From contig CAMPVF010000003.1 of the NCBI GenBank assembly GCA_946997485.1, forward strand, positions 62,001-126,000: DNA of 64,000 nt, in the 5' to 3' direction. Source of the stretch: an uncultured Atopobium sp. GTDB taxonomy: Bacteria > Actinomycetota > Coriobacteriia > Coriobacteriales > Atopobiaceae. This document shows, piece by piece, positions 8,407 to 18,393 of the stretch; position 1 is the stretch's first letter; every line of letters begins with the position of its first letter. The position numbers were made by a program, and so were the translations under genes. The notes under the pieces are model-generated. The model searched no databases. It was not told the DNA's origin and saw only the letters and a program-made list of their open reading frames with translations.

Positions 8407-11187
8407 ATGGCAAGGGGTTCCGCAAAGAAAATTGCACGTCAACAACCTCATCCAGCTGCTAACACATACGCAGCGTCGCCGCGCTCGCGCGATTTTATCG
8501 GGCTTGCGTTTGCGCTGTGTGCCGTGTGCTGCGCCTTGTCGCTTGCAACCCGCTCAAGTGCGCCCGTTGCGCAATATTTAGCAGGCGCGCAGGTATACCT
8601 GTGTGGTCAGTGGGCATGGGTTATTCCGCTTGCTCTTGGCTGCTGTGCGCTCAGTTTTTTTATCGATGACGCTGCGCTCGCGCGCCCACGCATTGGTCTT
8701 GGCATTGTTATCATTGCATGTTCGTCGCTTGGTCTTGCCACGCTGTGCAATCTGCCGCCTTCTGTTGTGTCTGCTGAGCAACTTCTCGATACAAGCCTTG
8801 TCACATCGCTTGGCGGCTACATTGGCTGCGGTATTGCTGCATTTTTATATATGTTTTGCGGAAGTGCGCTGGGTATTGCTATTACTACCTGTCTTGTAAT
8901 TGCAGGCTTTGTTATCTGCGGATTTTCGCTCTCAGCTCATCTTACGCGCTGGTTTCATGCGATAGTTGATTTTCTTTCTGTGCTTTCGCCTTGGATATCG
9001 ACTACATCATCAACGCTTGCCCAAAAAGCTGCCATGTCGTATTCATCACGGCGGAGTCGCGCAGCCGCACAGCAGCAAGCAGGTAGTATGCAACCGCAAG
9101 CGCCTACGCCCGCTTTTTCGCGCGGGCTGCGCCGCAACACTCCTTCAGCCGAGCCTAAAACAACCTATTTAGGAAGCCGAAAAACAACCGTTCTCCAGCG
9201 TAACGATGCTGCAGCAGAAGGCATGCAAGCTGCTGTTTTACCATGCGACATGCAGCCAGAAGCTCCCACTACAAAAATACGCCGCACGCCACATCCCGAT
9301 ATCGATGTTGGACAAACTCAGCCGGCAGGAACAATGCTCAATCGTGCACCTCAACCTGGGGTTGAACGTTCATCTGATGTGCCTGCGTTTGACACCGTGC
9401 AAACAACAAAAGAAGCGCGGGATGCTGCCGCAGCTCAAAGCACCCGTGCGCGCGTTGGTGCGCCCGCCATACCCGATTTTTTGCTTCGTGCACAAGGAGT
9501 GCGCGCAGGCGATACGTCTTCTCAAGTAAGCGCCGATGTTCACGTGCCAACAAGTGGCTCTACTGGTGCCGGCAGTGCTGGTAGTGCTAGCAGTTCGCAT
9601 ACCGCGAACGCTCAGCGCACGAAGGCTCAAGCTCATCCTAATGCTCAATCTAAGGCGAAGGCTCAAGTTGAGATTAAGCCTGCCCCTGCTCTGTGCACGC
9701 GCCCTGGCGATGCCGACGATTCGTACACCTTGCCTAGCATGAGCTTGCTTAGCTCCAATCCGCACAGTGCACAAAGTGCATCAAGCGATGCCGAGCTTAC
9801 AAAAACCATGCAGCGCTTGCAAAACACCTTACAAGAGTTTGGTCTTCGTAGCCGCGTTGTCGATTATGTATCTGGACCTTTAGTTACTACGTTTCGTGTT
9901 GAGATGGGCGAGGGCGAACGCGTTAACAAAATTCGCAACCTCGAGGATGATATTGCGCTTACGCTTGCCGCGCAAAAGGTGCGTATTTTTGCTCCAATTG
10001 CAGGTACTTCGTTTGTTGGCATCGAAATCCCCAATCAAACGCGCCAAAATGTACATTTAGGCGACGTGCTTGCCTATGCTACCAAAGGTCCTCTGCAGGT
10101 TGCCGTTGGCCGCGATTCTGCTGGTAAACCCGTTGTTACCGACATCGCAAAAATGCCGCACATGCTCGTTGCGGGTACCACCGGTTCGGGTAAATCGGTT
10201 CTTATCAACTCAATGATTATGAGTTTGCTTATGCGTACCACGCCAAAGCAAGTGCGACTTATCATGATCGACCCAAAGCGCGTTGAGTTTAGCGCGTATA
10301 ACGGTTTGCCGCACCTGTACGTGCCGGTTGTAACCGAGCCTCGCCAGGCGGCATCGGCGCTTCAGTGGGCGGTAAGCGAAATGGAGCGGCGCCTTAAGCT
10401 CTTTGAGCGCGCGTCTGCTCGTGATATTGGTGTGTACAACAAACACTGTGTGAGTGCACGCGAAGACGGCGATGAAGATGCGCCTGAGCCTCTGCCGTAC
10501 CTGGTGGTAATTATCGACGAGCTGAGCGACCTTATGATGGTTGCAGGCAAAGACGTTGAAGCGTCAATCGTCCGCATTGCGCAGCTTGCGCGCGCAGCCG
10601 GCATTCATCTGGTGGTTGCCACACAGCGCCCCAGTGCTAACGTTGTTACCGGTCTTATTAAGTCGAATATTGATACGCGCGTGGCGCTTAAGGTATCTGC
10701 TGGTATCGATTCGCGTGTTATTCTCGACGAAACTGGTGCAGAACGCCTACTTGGTAATGGTGACATGCTCTTTAAAGACCGCGGGCTTACCCCAAAGCGT
10801 GTGCTTGGCTGTTACACGTCCGATTCAGAAATTCATGCCGTGGTTGATTTTATTCGCAGTCAAGGTGAGCCCGACTACCACACCGAAATTCTTTCGCAAG
10901 TGGTGCCTGGTCAGGTAAGCTCGAATGCTGCGTCAAGTGGCGAGGACGACGACGATCCGCTCATGTGGCAAGCAGCACAAATTGTGGTTGATTCGCAGCT
11001 TGGTAGCACATCTGGCTTGCAGCGTCGCCTTAAAGTTGGGTATGCTCGTGCAGGCAGGATTATGGATATGCTCGAAGCTAAGGGCATTGTAGGTCCGCCC
11101 GATGGCTCCAAGCCGCGCGAAGTTTTAATGGATAACGAGCGCCTTGAAGAGTTCAAGGCATTAGAAGCACAGTATAGGCAGGTATAG
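8407..11187 (+). CDS. ftsK: DNA translocase FtsK/SpoIIIE
   Basis: This septal motor pumps chromosome ends during division and activates dif recombination. The 926-residue protein has four predicted N-terminal membrane helices (within about 25-200) and a long Ala/Gln/Thr-rich linker (about 210-440). The RecA-like motor has Walker A GTTGSGKS at 590-597 and Walker B VVIIDE at 700-705. The C-terminal gamma winged helix contains TSGLQRRLKVGYARAGRIMD and reads orientation motifs. GGAGG lies ahead of the ATG inside the rnj end. The next gene starts one base after the stop. Confidence 0.96.
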   Translation: MARGSAKKIARQQPHPAANTYAASPRSRDFIGLAFALCAVCCALSLATRSSAPVAQYLAGAQVYLCGQWAWVIPLALGCCALSFFIDDAALARPRIGLGIVIIACSSLGLATLCNLPPSVVSAEQLLDTSLVTSLGGYIGCGIAAFLYMFCGSALGIAITTCLVIAGFVICGFSLSAHLTRWFHAIVDFLSVLSPWISTTSSTLAQKAAMSYSSRRSRAAAQQQAGSMQPQAPTPAFSRGLRRNTPSAEPKTTYLGSRKTTVLQRNDAAAEGMQAAVLPCDMQPEAPTTKIRRTPHPDIDVGQTQPAGTMLNRAPQPGVERSSDVPAFDTVQTTKEARDAAAAQSTRARVGAPAIPDFLLRAQGVRAGDTSSQVSADVHVPTSGSTGAGSAGSASSSHTANAQRTKAQAHPNAQSKAKAQVEIKPAPALCTRPGDADDSYTLPSMSLLSSNPHSAQSASSDAELTKTMQRLQNTLQEFGLRSRVVDYVSGPLVTTFRVEMGEGERVNKIRNLEDDIALTLAAQKVRIFAPIAGTSFVGIEIPNQTRQNVHLGDVLAYATKGPLQVAVGRDSAGKPVVTDIAKMPHMLVAGTTGSGKSVLINSMIMSLLMRTTPKQVRLIMIDPKRVEFSAYNGLPHLYVPVVTEPRQAASALQWAVSEMERRLKLFERASARDIGVYNKHCVSAREDGDEDAPEPLPYLVVIIDELSDLMMVAGKDVEASIVRIAQLARAAGIHLVVATQRPSANVVTGLIKSNIDTRVALKVSAGIDSRVILDETGAERLLGNGDMLFKDRGLTPKRVLGCYTSDSEIHAVVDFIRSQGEPDYHTEILSQVVPGQVSSNAASSGEDDDDPLMWQAAQIVVDSQLGSTSGLQRRLKVGYARAGRIMDMLEAKGIVGPPDGSKPREVLMDNERLEEFKALEAQYRQV

Positions 11188-11188
11188 C

Positions 11189-12790
11189 ATGGCACGTCCG
11201 CGTTTTAGCGAAATGTTGTTTGATAGGCGCAGACAACTAGGGTTATCGGTTGATCAAGCCTCACGCAATCTTCGGTTAAAGCCGCAGGTAATCGAAGCAT
11301 TTGAGGAGGGTGACTTTCTTAGCATTCCAAAAAGTGGGTATGCACAAGGCATGCTCGCCTCGTATGCGCGCTATCTTGGTTTAAATACCCGTGTAATTGT
11401 GAGTCAATTTATGCACGATCTTGCTGAGTTTAATGAGCAAGATGCTGCGCGCTCCACGTATGGAGTAAGTGCCGCTCAAGATGCGCTCAATACAACAAAC
11501 CGCATTGTGGTGCGCACACCGCGCGATTATCGCGGAAAAGAAGGTTTGCTTCCAACAACCGGTGGCTACGCAGGCGATATGCACGACTATGCAACTACGT
11601 CGCAGGTGCGAAGCCGTCAAACAGGAAACACCGTTCCCATTATGCCGCAGCGCCACTACGGACGCATTAATCCGCACACGGCATTAGAGCAACCTGCGCA
11701 AACGCGACCCGCACGTACAAGCCGGCTTGATACCTATGTGCCTGCCACATCCCAGCGCCGTTTTACCAGCAGCGATGCCTACCATCCCAATCGCTCATAT
11801 ACAGCTTCGCGCACGCAGGCTGATACGGCAGGTTTAGATGTGCGCACAGGTGCGCCTTCACGTATGCCACTTGGCCGCGACACCGTGCAAACGCGTGATA
11901 TAAGTAATGCTCATTATGTTGATGACCTGCGCTTTGATAATGCATATGCCTACGAAAGTGCATCGTCGCCCCAGGGTAGAGTGCGTTCGCGTAATATTGC
12001 CAATGTGAAGCGTCCCAGTGTACACAGGCAGCAATCGCGGCGTCCCCAACGGCAGGCGCGCCGCAACATGCAGCCACGTACTGCAAAAGATTATCTGTTT
12101 GGCATACTAACGTGGTTTGTGGCAACGCCGCGCCGTCTTATGGTGTTGCTTAGTGTACTTGTCGCAATTTTTATTACCGTGCTTCTTATTGTGTCGGTAA
12201 CATCCTGCGTAAATAACAACCTGTCTAACGCTAAAACGGTGCAAGTTGCATCCAACACACAGCCTGCAAAACCCTCAAGTGAAACGGTAGCTACGCCTGA
12301 GGCCGAAGAAGAGGCTCAAAAAGCAGCGAAAAATAAAGCCGAGCAAGAGCAACAAGCCGCGCAGCAAAAAACAACCGTTGATGTAAGTGTTGCCGAAGGG
12401 GAAGTAAGCTGGGTTGAGATAGTGCACGATGGAAAATCGGTAATTGCTCAGCAGGTAACTGGCCCTTGGACGCAGTCGTACGATGTTCAAGATGCCATAA
12501 CCATTCAGGTAAGCAATCCTTCGGCCGTACGCGTTACAAAAAATGGTGATCCTGTTAAGTTTGACACCAAAACTGCAGGTATAGGCACGGTAACCATTAA
12601 GGGAACCAAGCCTAAAGACGACCAGCAGCAAGACGGCGATGCCACTGGCGACAAGCAAAATGGCAAAGCAGACGACAAACAGAATGCCGGATCTTCGAAC
12701 AAAAAGCATGCAACAAAGCAAGATAGCAAGCAAAATGGAGCCTCAAATGACGGCGACGCACCCGCAAAAAAGAAGAAATCGAATGGCTAG
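11189..12790 (+). CDS. RodZ-like membrane protein with cytoplasmic HTH
   Basis: The 533-residue product has a RodZ layout. An N-terminal Xre-type helix-turn-helix (residues 1-75, FSEMLFDRRRQLGLSVDQAS) is followed by a long polar linker of about 240 residues, one membrane helix near 317-340, and an external beta-rich domain (about 395-475) like DUF4115. The tail is Lys/Asn/Asp/Gln-rich and low in complexity. RodZ links the elongation cytoskeleton to wall synthesis. No MreB gene lies in the window, so its partner is unknown. The gene is tightly coupled to ftsK. Confidence 0.8.
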   Translation: MARPRFSEMLFDRRRQLGLSVDQASRNLRLKPQVIEAFEEGDFLSIPKSGYAQGMLASYARYLGLNTRVIVSQFMHDLAEFNEQDAARSTYGVSAAQDALNTTNRIVVRTPRDYRGKEGLLPTTGGYAGDMHDYATTSQVRSRQTGNTVPIMPQRHYGRINPHTALEQPAQTRPARTSRLDTYVPATSQRRFTSSDAYHPNRSYTASRTQADTAGLDVRTGAPSRMPLGRDTVQTRDISNAHYVDDLRFDNAYAYESASSPQGRVRSRNIANVKRPSVHRQQSRRPQRQARRNMQPRTAKDYLFGILTWFVATPRRLMVLLSVLVAIFITVLLIVSVTSCVNNNLSNAKTVQVASNTQPAKPSSETVATPEAEEEAQKAAKNKAEQEQQAAQQKTTVDVSVAEGEVSWVEIVHDGKSVIAQQVTGPWTQSYDVQDAITIQVSNPSAVRVTKNGDPVKFDTKTAGIGTVTIKGTKPKDDQQQDGDATGDKQNGKADDKQNAGSSNKKHATKQDSKQNGASNDGDAPAKKKKSNG

Positions 12791-12930
12791 CGGGCTTGGG
12801 CTGCGTTTGAGCGCAGTTTGAGCGGGGCGTCTCAATGTTTCTGTGCATAGGTTCTCGCCCATATAACGGTGGTTTTGCGCACACACCCACACCCCAGCGA
12901 CATGGACATGCCACTTAGAAAGGACATATC

Positions 12931-13428
12931 ATGGCAAAAGAGTCGAGTTTTGATGTTGTAAGTGAAGTTAATATGCAAGAGGCTGATAACGCCTATCAAC
13001 AAGCGCAGCGTGAGCTTGCGCAGCGCTACGACCTCAAACAAACGGGCGCAACTATTAGTTTTGATAAGCAGCTTGCATCCTATACGATTGCTGCTCCGTC
13101 GGAGTTTGTTGCAGGTCAGGTTATTGATGTGCTACGCGCCAAGCTCTCAAAGCGTGGAATCGATTTAAACGCGCTTTCCATACAAAACCCAACGCCCGCA
13201 CAAGGGGGGAGCGTAAAACAAGAAGCCAAGCTCATCCAGGGTATTCAACAAGATGTTGCTAAAAAGATTGCGAAAGACATTCGCGATTTAAAGTTAAAAT
13301 GCAAAGCTATCGTAGAGGGCGATAAGCTGCGCGTAAGTTCTGCGTCGCGCGATACCTTGCAAGAGGTAATCTGCGCGCTTAAGGAAAGGGATTATGGACA
13401 ACCACTGCAATTTACCAACTACCGATAA
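12931..13428 (+). CDS. yajQ: YajQ-family nucleotide-binding protein
   Basis: The 165-residue protein matches YajQ over its full length, from ESSFDVVSEVNMQEADNAYQ to the conserved end PLQFTNYR. The fold is two ferredoxin-like domains that bind nucleic acid or nucleotides; some members are cyclic-di-GMP effectors. The ATG at 12931 has TAGAAAGGACATATC in front. It overlaps rimO by 35 bases, and the rimO ribosome-binding site lies inside it. Confidence 0.92.
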   Translation: MAKESSFDVVSEVNMQEADNAYQQAQRELAQRYDLKQTGATISFDKQLASYTIAAPSEFVAGQVIDVLRAKLSKRGIDLNALSIQNPTPAQGGSVKQEAKLIQGIQQDVAKKIAKDIRDLKLKCKAIVEGDKLRVSSASRDTLQEVICALKERDYGQPLQFTNYR

Positions 13429-15007
13429 CAACACTCAGTGTGCAACAGACAAAAACGCAATTCGCGCATCGTTTGATGCTGTGCGCGCCCGCGCTGCACA
13501 TGAAACTGCCTGCAAAACAGCGCTAGAAGCGCAGCGCCCGCAGCCTTCGTCGTCTGGTGTTCCTGCATCAACGGCTCCTGCGCGCGCGGCAGACGCCGCA
13601 CCTGACGATGCCATTAAGCAGGCAAACTATGGTAAAGGTCGTATGTGCCTGTTTGTTACGCTCGGCTGCGCCAAAAATCAGGTTGACACCGACCGTATGC
13701 GTGCGCTTTTGTTGGCGAGCGGTTTTCGCGAGGCGCATAACGCCGATGATGCCGATGTAGTACTTATAAATACCTGCTCGTTTTTAGCGTCTGCTACAAG
13801 TGAGTCGATTGATGTTACGCTCGACCTTGCCCAAGAACAACAAAATGGCATAACTACCTGCCCCATTATTATGTGCGGCTGCGTGCCATCGCGCTACGGA
13901 AAAGCGCTTACCGGCGAGCTTCCCGAGGTTGCGGCTTTTGTAAAGGCAAACGACGAAGACGGCATTATTGGCGTTGTGTGCGACGTGCTCGGCCTTGAGC
14001 ACCCCAGTTTTTCCTTTGTTGAGGAGCTTACGCGTCGCGCACTTCGCACCAAAGAAGCAACAAGCGCGTTTGTAAAAATATCGGAGGGTTGCTCGCGCAT
14101 GTGTGCGTTTTGCGCTATTCCTAATATACGTGGGCCTTACGCATCCCGTTCTCCTCAGGACATTTTGGCTGAGGTAGATATGCTGGTAGATGCTGGTATT
14201 CACGAGATTATTCTCATTGGTCAGGATACCGGTATTTGGGGCTGCGATTTTAAAGAACCAAAAACCTTAGCGTGGCTGTTACAGCAGGTTGCACACCATG
14301 TACGCGGCAAACAGTGTTGGATTCGCGTACTTTATTTGCAGCCTGAAGGCATGACGCCTGAGCTTATTTCTACCATACGCGACACGCCCGAAGTGCTGCC
14401 GTACATTGATATTCCTATTCAGCATTGCAGCGAGCGCGTGCTTTCGCGCATGGGGCGCACAGGAAGCGCGCAAGAACTCCACGAGCTGTTTGCAACGCTT
14501 CGCCGTGAAATTCCCAACATGGTGTTGCGCACCACAGGAATGGTTGGTTTTCCAGGCGAAACAGCCCAGGAAGCCGACGAGCTTGTCGACTTTTTTAAGG
14601 CAGAAGAATTCGATTACATGTCGGTATTTTCTTACTCGCAAGAAGATGGCACAACGGCTGCACGCATGCGCGACCAGGTGTCGGCACAAACAAAGCTCGA
14701 GCGCACACAGCGTTTGCGTGATGTGGCCGAAGAGCTTGGTTTTTCTGCAACGGCAAAGCACGTTGGCGAAGTTGTAGATGTTATTATCGATTCAAAAGAT
14801 TATAATGACGATGGAAGCTACGAGCTCATAGGACACGCATGGTTTCAAGCGCCCGATTGCGATGGAGCAGTTCATTTGCCTGCTGATGCAGGTGAAATTG
14901 GCGACGTTGTGCGTGTGCGGCTTGTAAGCTCGTACTGTTATGAACTATCTGCAACGCTGTTAGGATCGGATGATGCCAACCATGCTCACATCAACACCAA
15001 CGAGTAA
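13394..15007 (+). CDS. rimO: ribosomal protein S12 methylthiotransferase RimO
   Basis: RimO adds a methylthio group to an Asp of ribosomal protein S12. It shows the N-terminal cluster motif LGCAKNQVDTDRM, the radical-SAM motif CSRMCAFC (Cys233, Cys237, Cys240), IQHCSERVLSRMGR and a C-terminal TRAM domain. At 537 residues it is about 90 longer than usual because of an Ala/Pro-rich N-terminal extension. The ATG at 13394 is preceded by AAGGAAAGG, which supports the long form; an in-frame ATG at 13643 would give the standard length. It overlaps pgsA by 38 bases. Confidence 0.93.
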   Translation: MDNHCNLPTTDNNTQCATDKNAIRASFDAVRARAAHETACKTALEAQRPQPSSSGVPASTAPARAADAAPDDAIKQANYGKGRMCLFVTLGCAKNQVDTDRMRALLLASGFREAHNADDADVVLINTCSFLASATSESIDVTLDLAQEQQNGITTCPIIMCGCVPSRYGKALTGELPEVAAFVKANDEDGIIGVVCDVLGLEHPSFSFVEELTRRALRTKEATSAFVKISEGCSRMCAFCAIPNIRGPYASRSPQDILAEVDMLVDAGIHEIILIGQDTGIWGCDFKEPKTLAWLLQQVAHHVRGKQCWIRVLYLQPEGMTPELISTIRDTPEVLPYIDIPIQHCSERVLSRMGRTGSAQELHELFATLRREIPNMVLRTTGMVGFPGETAQEADELVDFFKAEEFDYMSVFSYSQEDGTTAARMRDQVSAQTKLERTQRLRDVAEELGFSATAKHVGEVVDVIIDSKDYNDDGSYELIGHAWFQAPDCDGAVHLPADAGEIGDVVRVRLVSSYCYELSATLLGSDDANHAHINTNE

Positions 15008-15689
15008 TAATGCACCATCGCCTGTCGGTCGCAGCAGCATTTGTACCCTGGCAAATATTGTTACCGCAATTCGTATTCTTGCTGTTCCTGTGTGGCTGGC
15101 GTTTGCCCAAGCGGTGGCGTCACATGCGCTTTTCGACGGCGCAACCCTCGATACCAGCCTTGTTGATGCGGGTCATCTGCAGCTTGGTTATGCCATTGTG
15201 TTCGTGCTGTTTTGTATTATTTCGCTTACCGATAAGCTCGACGGCTACCTTGCACGTAGTCGTGGCGAAATAAGCACCTTGGGCAAGTTTCTCGATCCTA
15301 TTGCCGATAAAATTCTTGTTCTTGGTGCTTTATGTTTTTTGCTTGAGCAAACCCTCGTTTCCAGCTGGGTTATCCTCATCATTCTTACGCGCGAGCTGTT
15401 GGTGAGTGCGCTGCGTATGGTAGTTGCCACATCAGGTAGCGTCATTGCAGCCTCACAGCTTGGCAAGTGGAAAACGGCAACAACGATGGTTGCATTGTGT
15501 GGCATTTTGCTTTCGCTGTGCTTCGACGGTGTTATGGTGTCGTTTGTGCTGTTTTGCATTGGCTCTCTTGGCATGGTTGTTGCTGTTATTCTTACAATTT
15601 GGTCGGGCATCGATTACTTTATAAAGTCCTGGCCTGTCTTAGTAGGTGATGAGTATGAGCAAACACAGAAATGTAGCGTGCGCAAGTGA
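14970..15689 (+). CDS. pgsA: CDP-diacylglycerol-glycerol-3-phosphate phosphatidyltransferase
   Basis: This membrane enzyme makes phosphatidylglycerophosphate, the precursor of phosphatidylglycerol and cardiolipin. The CDP-alcohol transferase signature starts at Asp88 (DKLDGYLARSRG, then GKFLDPIADK), with the three catalytic Asp residues present. The 239-residue protein has several hydrophobic segments. TTAGGATCGG precedes the tandem ATGs at 14970/14973. A second, distinct family member lies at 39232-40068 on the other strand; this copy, in the rimO-pgsA-cinA order, is the better candidate for PgsA. Confidence 0.9.
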   Translation: MMPTMLTSTPTSNNAPSPVGRSSICTLANIVTAIRILAVPVWLAFAQAVASHALFDGATLDTSLVDAGHLQLGYAIVFVLFCIISLTDKLDGYLARSRGEISTLGKFLDPIADKILVLGALCFLLEQTLVSSWVILIILTRELLVSALRMVVATSGSVIAASQLGKWKTATTMVALCGILLSLCFDGVMVSFVLFCIGSLGMVVAVILTIWSGIDYFIKSWPVLVGDEYEQTQKCSVRK

Positions 15690-16269
15690 ATCTGATACCT
15701 GCATGGAAGACGGCGGCTCGGTGGGTTGTAGCTCTGTAAGCTGCACCAATGGTACAGGGGCAGAACTTGAGTGGCCACATGAGCTTTATGCGCAGGCAGA
15801 GCGCGTTATTAATTTACTCTTAACTACACATACAACCGTAAGTACTGCAGAGTCGTGCACTGCTGGTTTGGTAACGAGCGCACTTACCGAAATCTCTGGC
15901 TCGTCAGCTGCCGTGTGTGGTGGGTGTGCGAGCTATACGCCGCAGGTAAAACACGCTGTTTTGGGTGTTTCACAGCCGCTTTTAGACGATCCCGCGCTCG
16001 GACCTGTTTCGAGCTTTTGCGCACTTCAAATGGCACGAGGCGCGCAATCGCTTTTTGGCAGTACCTACAGTGTATCGGTTACCGGTATTGCAGGTCCCAC
16101 GGGCGCGCTTCCTCATCGACCCATCGGCACGGTGTGGTTTTGCATTATGGGCACGCGTGGTTTTTCATGTATATGTAAACATTTTGAAGGCAATCGAAAC
16201 GCTGTGCGCACACAGGCGGTATCTTATGCACTTTCACTCATTGAGCATGCCATTCAATCTGCGCTTTAG
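15655..16269 (+). CDS. cinA: CinA C-terminal domain protein (PncC amidohydrolase)
   Basis: This is a stand-alone CinA C-terminal domain (204 residues); the N-terminal molybdopterin-binding-like domain of full CinA is missing. Members deamidate nicotinamide mononucleotide. The signature STAESCTAGLV (64-73 region) and the motif SVTGIAGPTG are present. The ATG at 15655 sits 8 bases after AGTAGG; GTG 15646 and ATG 15649 are in frame but too close to that site. It overlaps the pgsA end by 35 bases and lies upstream of recA, as in many Gram-positive genomes. Confidence 0.9.
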   Translation: MSKHRNVACASESDTCMEDGGSVGCSSVSCTNGTGAELEWPHELYAQAERVINLLLTTHTTVSTAESCTAGLVTSALTEISGSSAAVCGGCASYTPQVKHAVLGVSQPLLDDPALGPVSSFCALQMARGAQSLFGSTYSVSVTGIAGPTGALPHRPIGTVWFCIMGTRGFSCICKHFEGNRNAVRTQAVSYALSLIEHAIQSAL

Positions 16270-16364
16270 GCGCCTACGTGGTTTTGTTTGGTGCGGCAGC
16301 GCGCGTTTTTTGCACGTTATGAACGAGTGTTGTATTTCGAACATATGAGATTATAAATATGTGA

Positions 16365-16393
16365 TTGACGTCAAACGAATGTTCGTTTATACT
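16365..16393 (+). promoter_or_regulatory. recA promoter with SOS box in its spacer
   Basis: TTGACG at 16365-16370 and TATACT at 16388-16393 are exactly 17 bases apart. The spacer holds CAAACGAATGTTCG (16372-16385), which fits the Gram-positive LexA box CGAAC-RNRY-GTTYG at 13 of 14 positions. LexA bound here would block RNA polymerase directly. A weaker match (TGAACGAGTGTTGT, 16320-16333) and a half site (CGAACATATG, 16338-16347) lie upstream. Confidence 0.88.
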
Positions 16394-16425
16394 AAAACTG
16401 TAAGCACACAGCTCAAGGAGTTGCT

Positions 16426-17658
16426 ATGGCAAAAACAAAACAAACGCGCGAAATACACGCTAAATCCTATGGTGCAGAGCGCGACGCTCAGCTCAAACTA
16501 ACCACCGGCGAAATCGAAAAGAAGTTCGGTAAAGGTTCCATCATGAAGTATGGCGAAACTGGCCCCGACCTCGAAGTAGAAGCCATCCCAACAGGAGCTT
16601 TGTCGCTCGATGTAGCGCTGGGTATTGGCGGTGTTCCGCGCGGGCGTATTATCGAAATCTACGGACCAGAATCCTCTGGTAAAACAACGCTTTCGCTCGA
16701 AATATTGGCCGAAGCGCAAAATCTCGGCGGTATCGTTGCGTTTATCGATGCCGAACACGCGCTCGATCCTAATTACGCCGCGCGCATTGGCGTTGATATC
16801 GACGAAGTGCTTATCTCGCAGCCAAACAACGGTGAAGAAGCGCTCGAAATTTGCGATATGCTCGTGCGTTCTGGTGCCATCGACGTTATTGTTATCGACT
16901 CCGTTGCTGCGCTTGTACCGCGTGCAGAAATCGATGGCGAAATAGGCGACACCACCGTTGGCTTGCAAGCACGTCTTATGAGTCAAGCGTTGCGCAAGCT
17001 TGCCGGATCGCTTTCAAAATCGAAAACTACCTGCATTTTTATTAACCAGCTGCGCGAAAAAATTGGTGTTATGTTTGGTAATCCCGAAACAACACCGGGC
17101 GGACGCGCGCTTAAATTCTTTAGCTCCGTGCGCCTTGAAATTCGCCGTATCGAAACACTCAAGCAGGGTAACGACCTCATTGGTAACCGTGTGCGCGTGC
17201 GCGTTGTTAAAAACAAAGTTGCACCACCGTTTAAGCAAGCTGAATTTGACATTATGTATGGCACCGGTATCTCAAAGGAAGGCACCACACTTGACATGGC
17301 TGTCGATTGCGGTATCTGCGAAAAGAGCGGTTCGTGGTTTAGCTATAACGACATGCGCTTAGGCCAAGGAAGACAAGCAGCTTCAACGTACTTACGTGAA
17401 AACCCCGATTTGCTCGACGAAATCACCAAGCAAGTTAAAATCGCATACGGCATTGAGTTTTCTGACGACGATACCATGGAGCCCGCTGCCGCTAAAGCAC
17501 ATACGTCTGCAAGCGCAGAAAAGTCTGATGCTGCAGCAACAGGGAAGACAGGTGCCCAGCTTACGGCCAGTGCTGCAGCTCTCGACGCTGCCTGGGAAGC
17601 AGCCAGTCACGATGCCGCAGCAGAGGCTGCAGATGCGGCACATGCGGCAGAGCATTAA
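16426..17658 (+). CDS. recA: recombinase RecA
   Basis: RecA forms filaments on single-stranded DNA, drives strand exchange and triggers LexA self-cleavage. The 410-residue protein has Walker A GPESSGKT at 80-87, the [10 protein letters not shown] block, the L1/L2 loops and [25 protein letters not shown] split across the core. The last 60 residues are Ala-rich and low in complexity, longer than the usual acidic tail. CAAGGAG precedes the ATG. The promoter contains a LexA box. Confidence 0.98.
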   Translation: MAKTKQTREIHAKSYGAERDAQLKLTTGEIEKKFGKGSIMKYGETGPDLEVEAIPTGALSLDVALGIGGVPRGRIIEIYGPESSGKTTLSLEILAEAQNLGGIVAFIDAEHALDPNYAARIGVDIDEVLISQPNNGEEALEICDMLVRSGAIDVIVIDSVAALVPRAEIDGEIGDTTVGLQARLMSQALRKLAGSLSKSKTTCIFINQLREKIGVMFGNPETTPGGRALKFFSSVRLEIRRIETLKQGNDLIGNRVRVRVVKNKVAPPFKQAEFDIMYGTGISKEGTTLDMAVDCGICEKSGSWFSYNDMRLGQGRQAASTYLRENPDLLDEITKQVKIAYGIEFSDDDTMEPAAAKAHTSASAEKSDAAATGKTGAQLTASAAALDAAWEAASHDAAAEAADAAHAAEH

Positions 17659-17673
17659 TACGCGTATAGCATC

Positions 17674-18393
17674 ATGACTAGCTCTTCTCGGTATTTTGAA
17701 CAACACTCAGATGACGGGTGCAGTATAACGGTAGAACTTGCGCGCACGCGTGAGGATAGCTTTAGTAGCTTTGGCACTTCGGCCAAGCCTCAACGTGCGC
17801 GCGTTATATGTCGCGATTCGCTTGGTACTACACACACGGTGTATGTGGCTCAAGCTGTAGCCAAACGTCTTGTATTGCAGCTTAAAAAGGGGCTTGTGCT
17901 CAACACAGCTGCCGAGGCTTCTTTGCATATAGAAACACTCGAAAAGCGCATGATAGCTGAGCGCATTGAACAGGCAATCAATGCCCGCGATTATGCGCGC
18001 AAAGAGCTGAGCGACCTTCTGCTTAAGCGTGGCTTCACTTTAGATTATGTAACCTGTGCGGTTAATCATGCGTGTGATGTTGGTCTCATAAACGACAATC
18101 GCTATGCTGCGCTCTATATTCGCACCAAGCTTGCCTGCGGCTGGGGTCAAACAAAAATTGCCTTTGAGCTTAAAAAACGGGGGATTGTTCTTCAAGAGGT
18201 AGAAGGCTGGCCCGATGCTTTTATAACAGGCGATGAACTCTACGAGCGCGCATATGCAGCAGCGCTCAAAAAAGCTCACGGGAGCGGTGATATATATGCT
18301 AAGGTTGTGCGCTTTTTAGCGTCGCGCGGCTATAATGCGCAGCTTTGTTACCGTGTTGCCCGCGCCATCAAAGAAGATACCGAGCAAAATTAG
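17674..18393 (+). CDS. recX: regulatory protein RecX
   Basis: RecX binds RecA filaments and limits their activity. The 239-residue product has the three-helix repeats of the family, including ARKELSDLLLKRGF, NDNRYAALYIRTKL and a last repeat ending RFLASRGYNAQLCYRVARAI. About 85 N-terminal residues precede the RecX domain. It lies 15 bases after recA with no terminator between, so it is expected to follow the SOS control of recA. No strong ribosome-binding site is visible. Confidence 0.88.
   Translation: MTSSSRYFEQHSDDGCSITVELARTREDSFSSFGTSAKPQRARVICRDSLGTTHTVYVAQAVAKRLVLQLKKGLVLNTAAEASLHIETLEKRMIAERIEQAINARDYARKELSDLLLKRGFTLDYVTCAVNHACDVGLINDNRYAALYIRTKLACGWGQTKIAFELKKRGIVLQEVEGWPDAFITGDELYERAYAAALKKAHGSGDIYAKVVRFLASRGYNAQLCYRVARAIKEDTEQN

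Noticed and set aside
12801..12816. Hairpin after the RodZ-like gene as a terminator
   Set aside because: The stem is 5 bp and is followed by TTTGAG, not a T tract.
16338..16347. CGAACATATG as a second full SOS box upstream of recA
   Set aside because: Only the left half and centre match; the right half reads GAGAT instead of GTTYG. Kept as a half site only.
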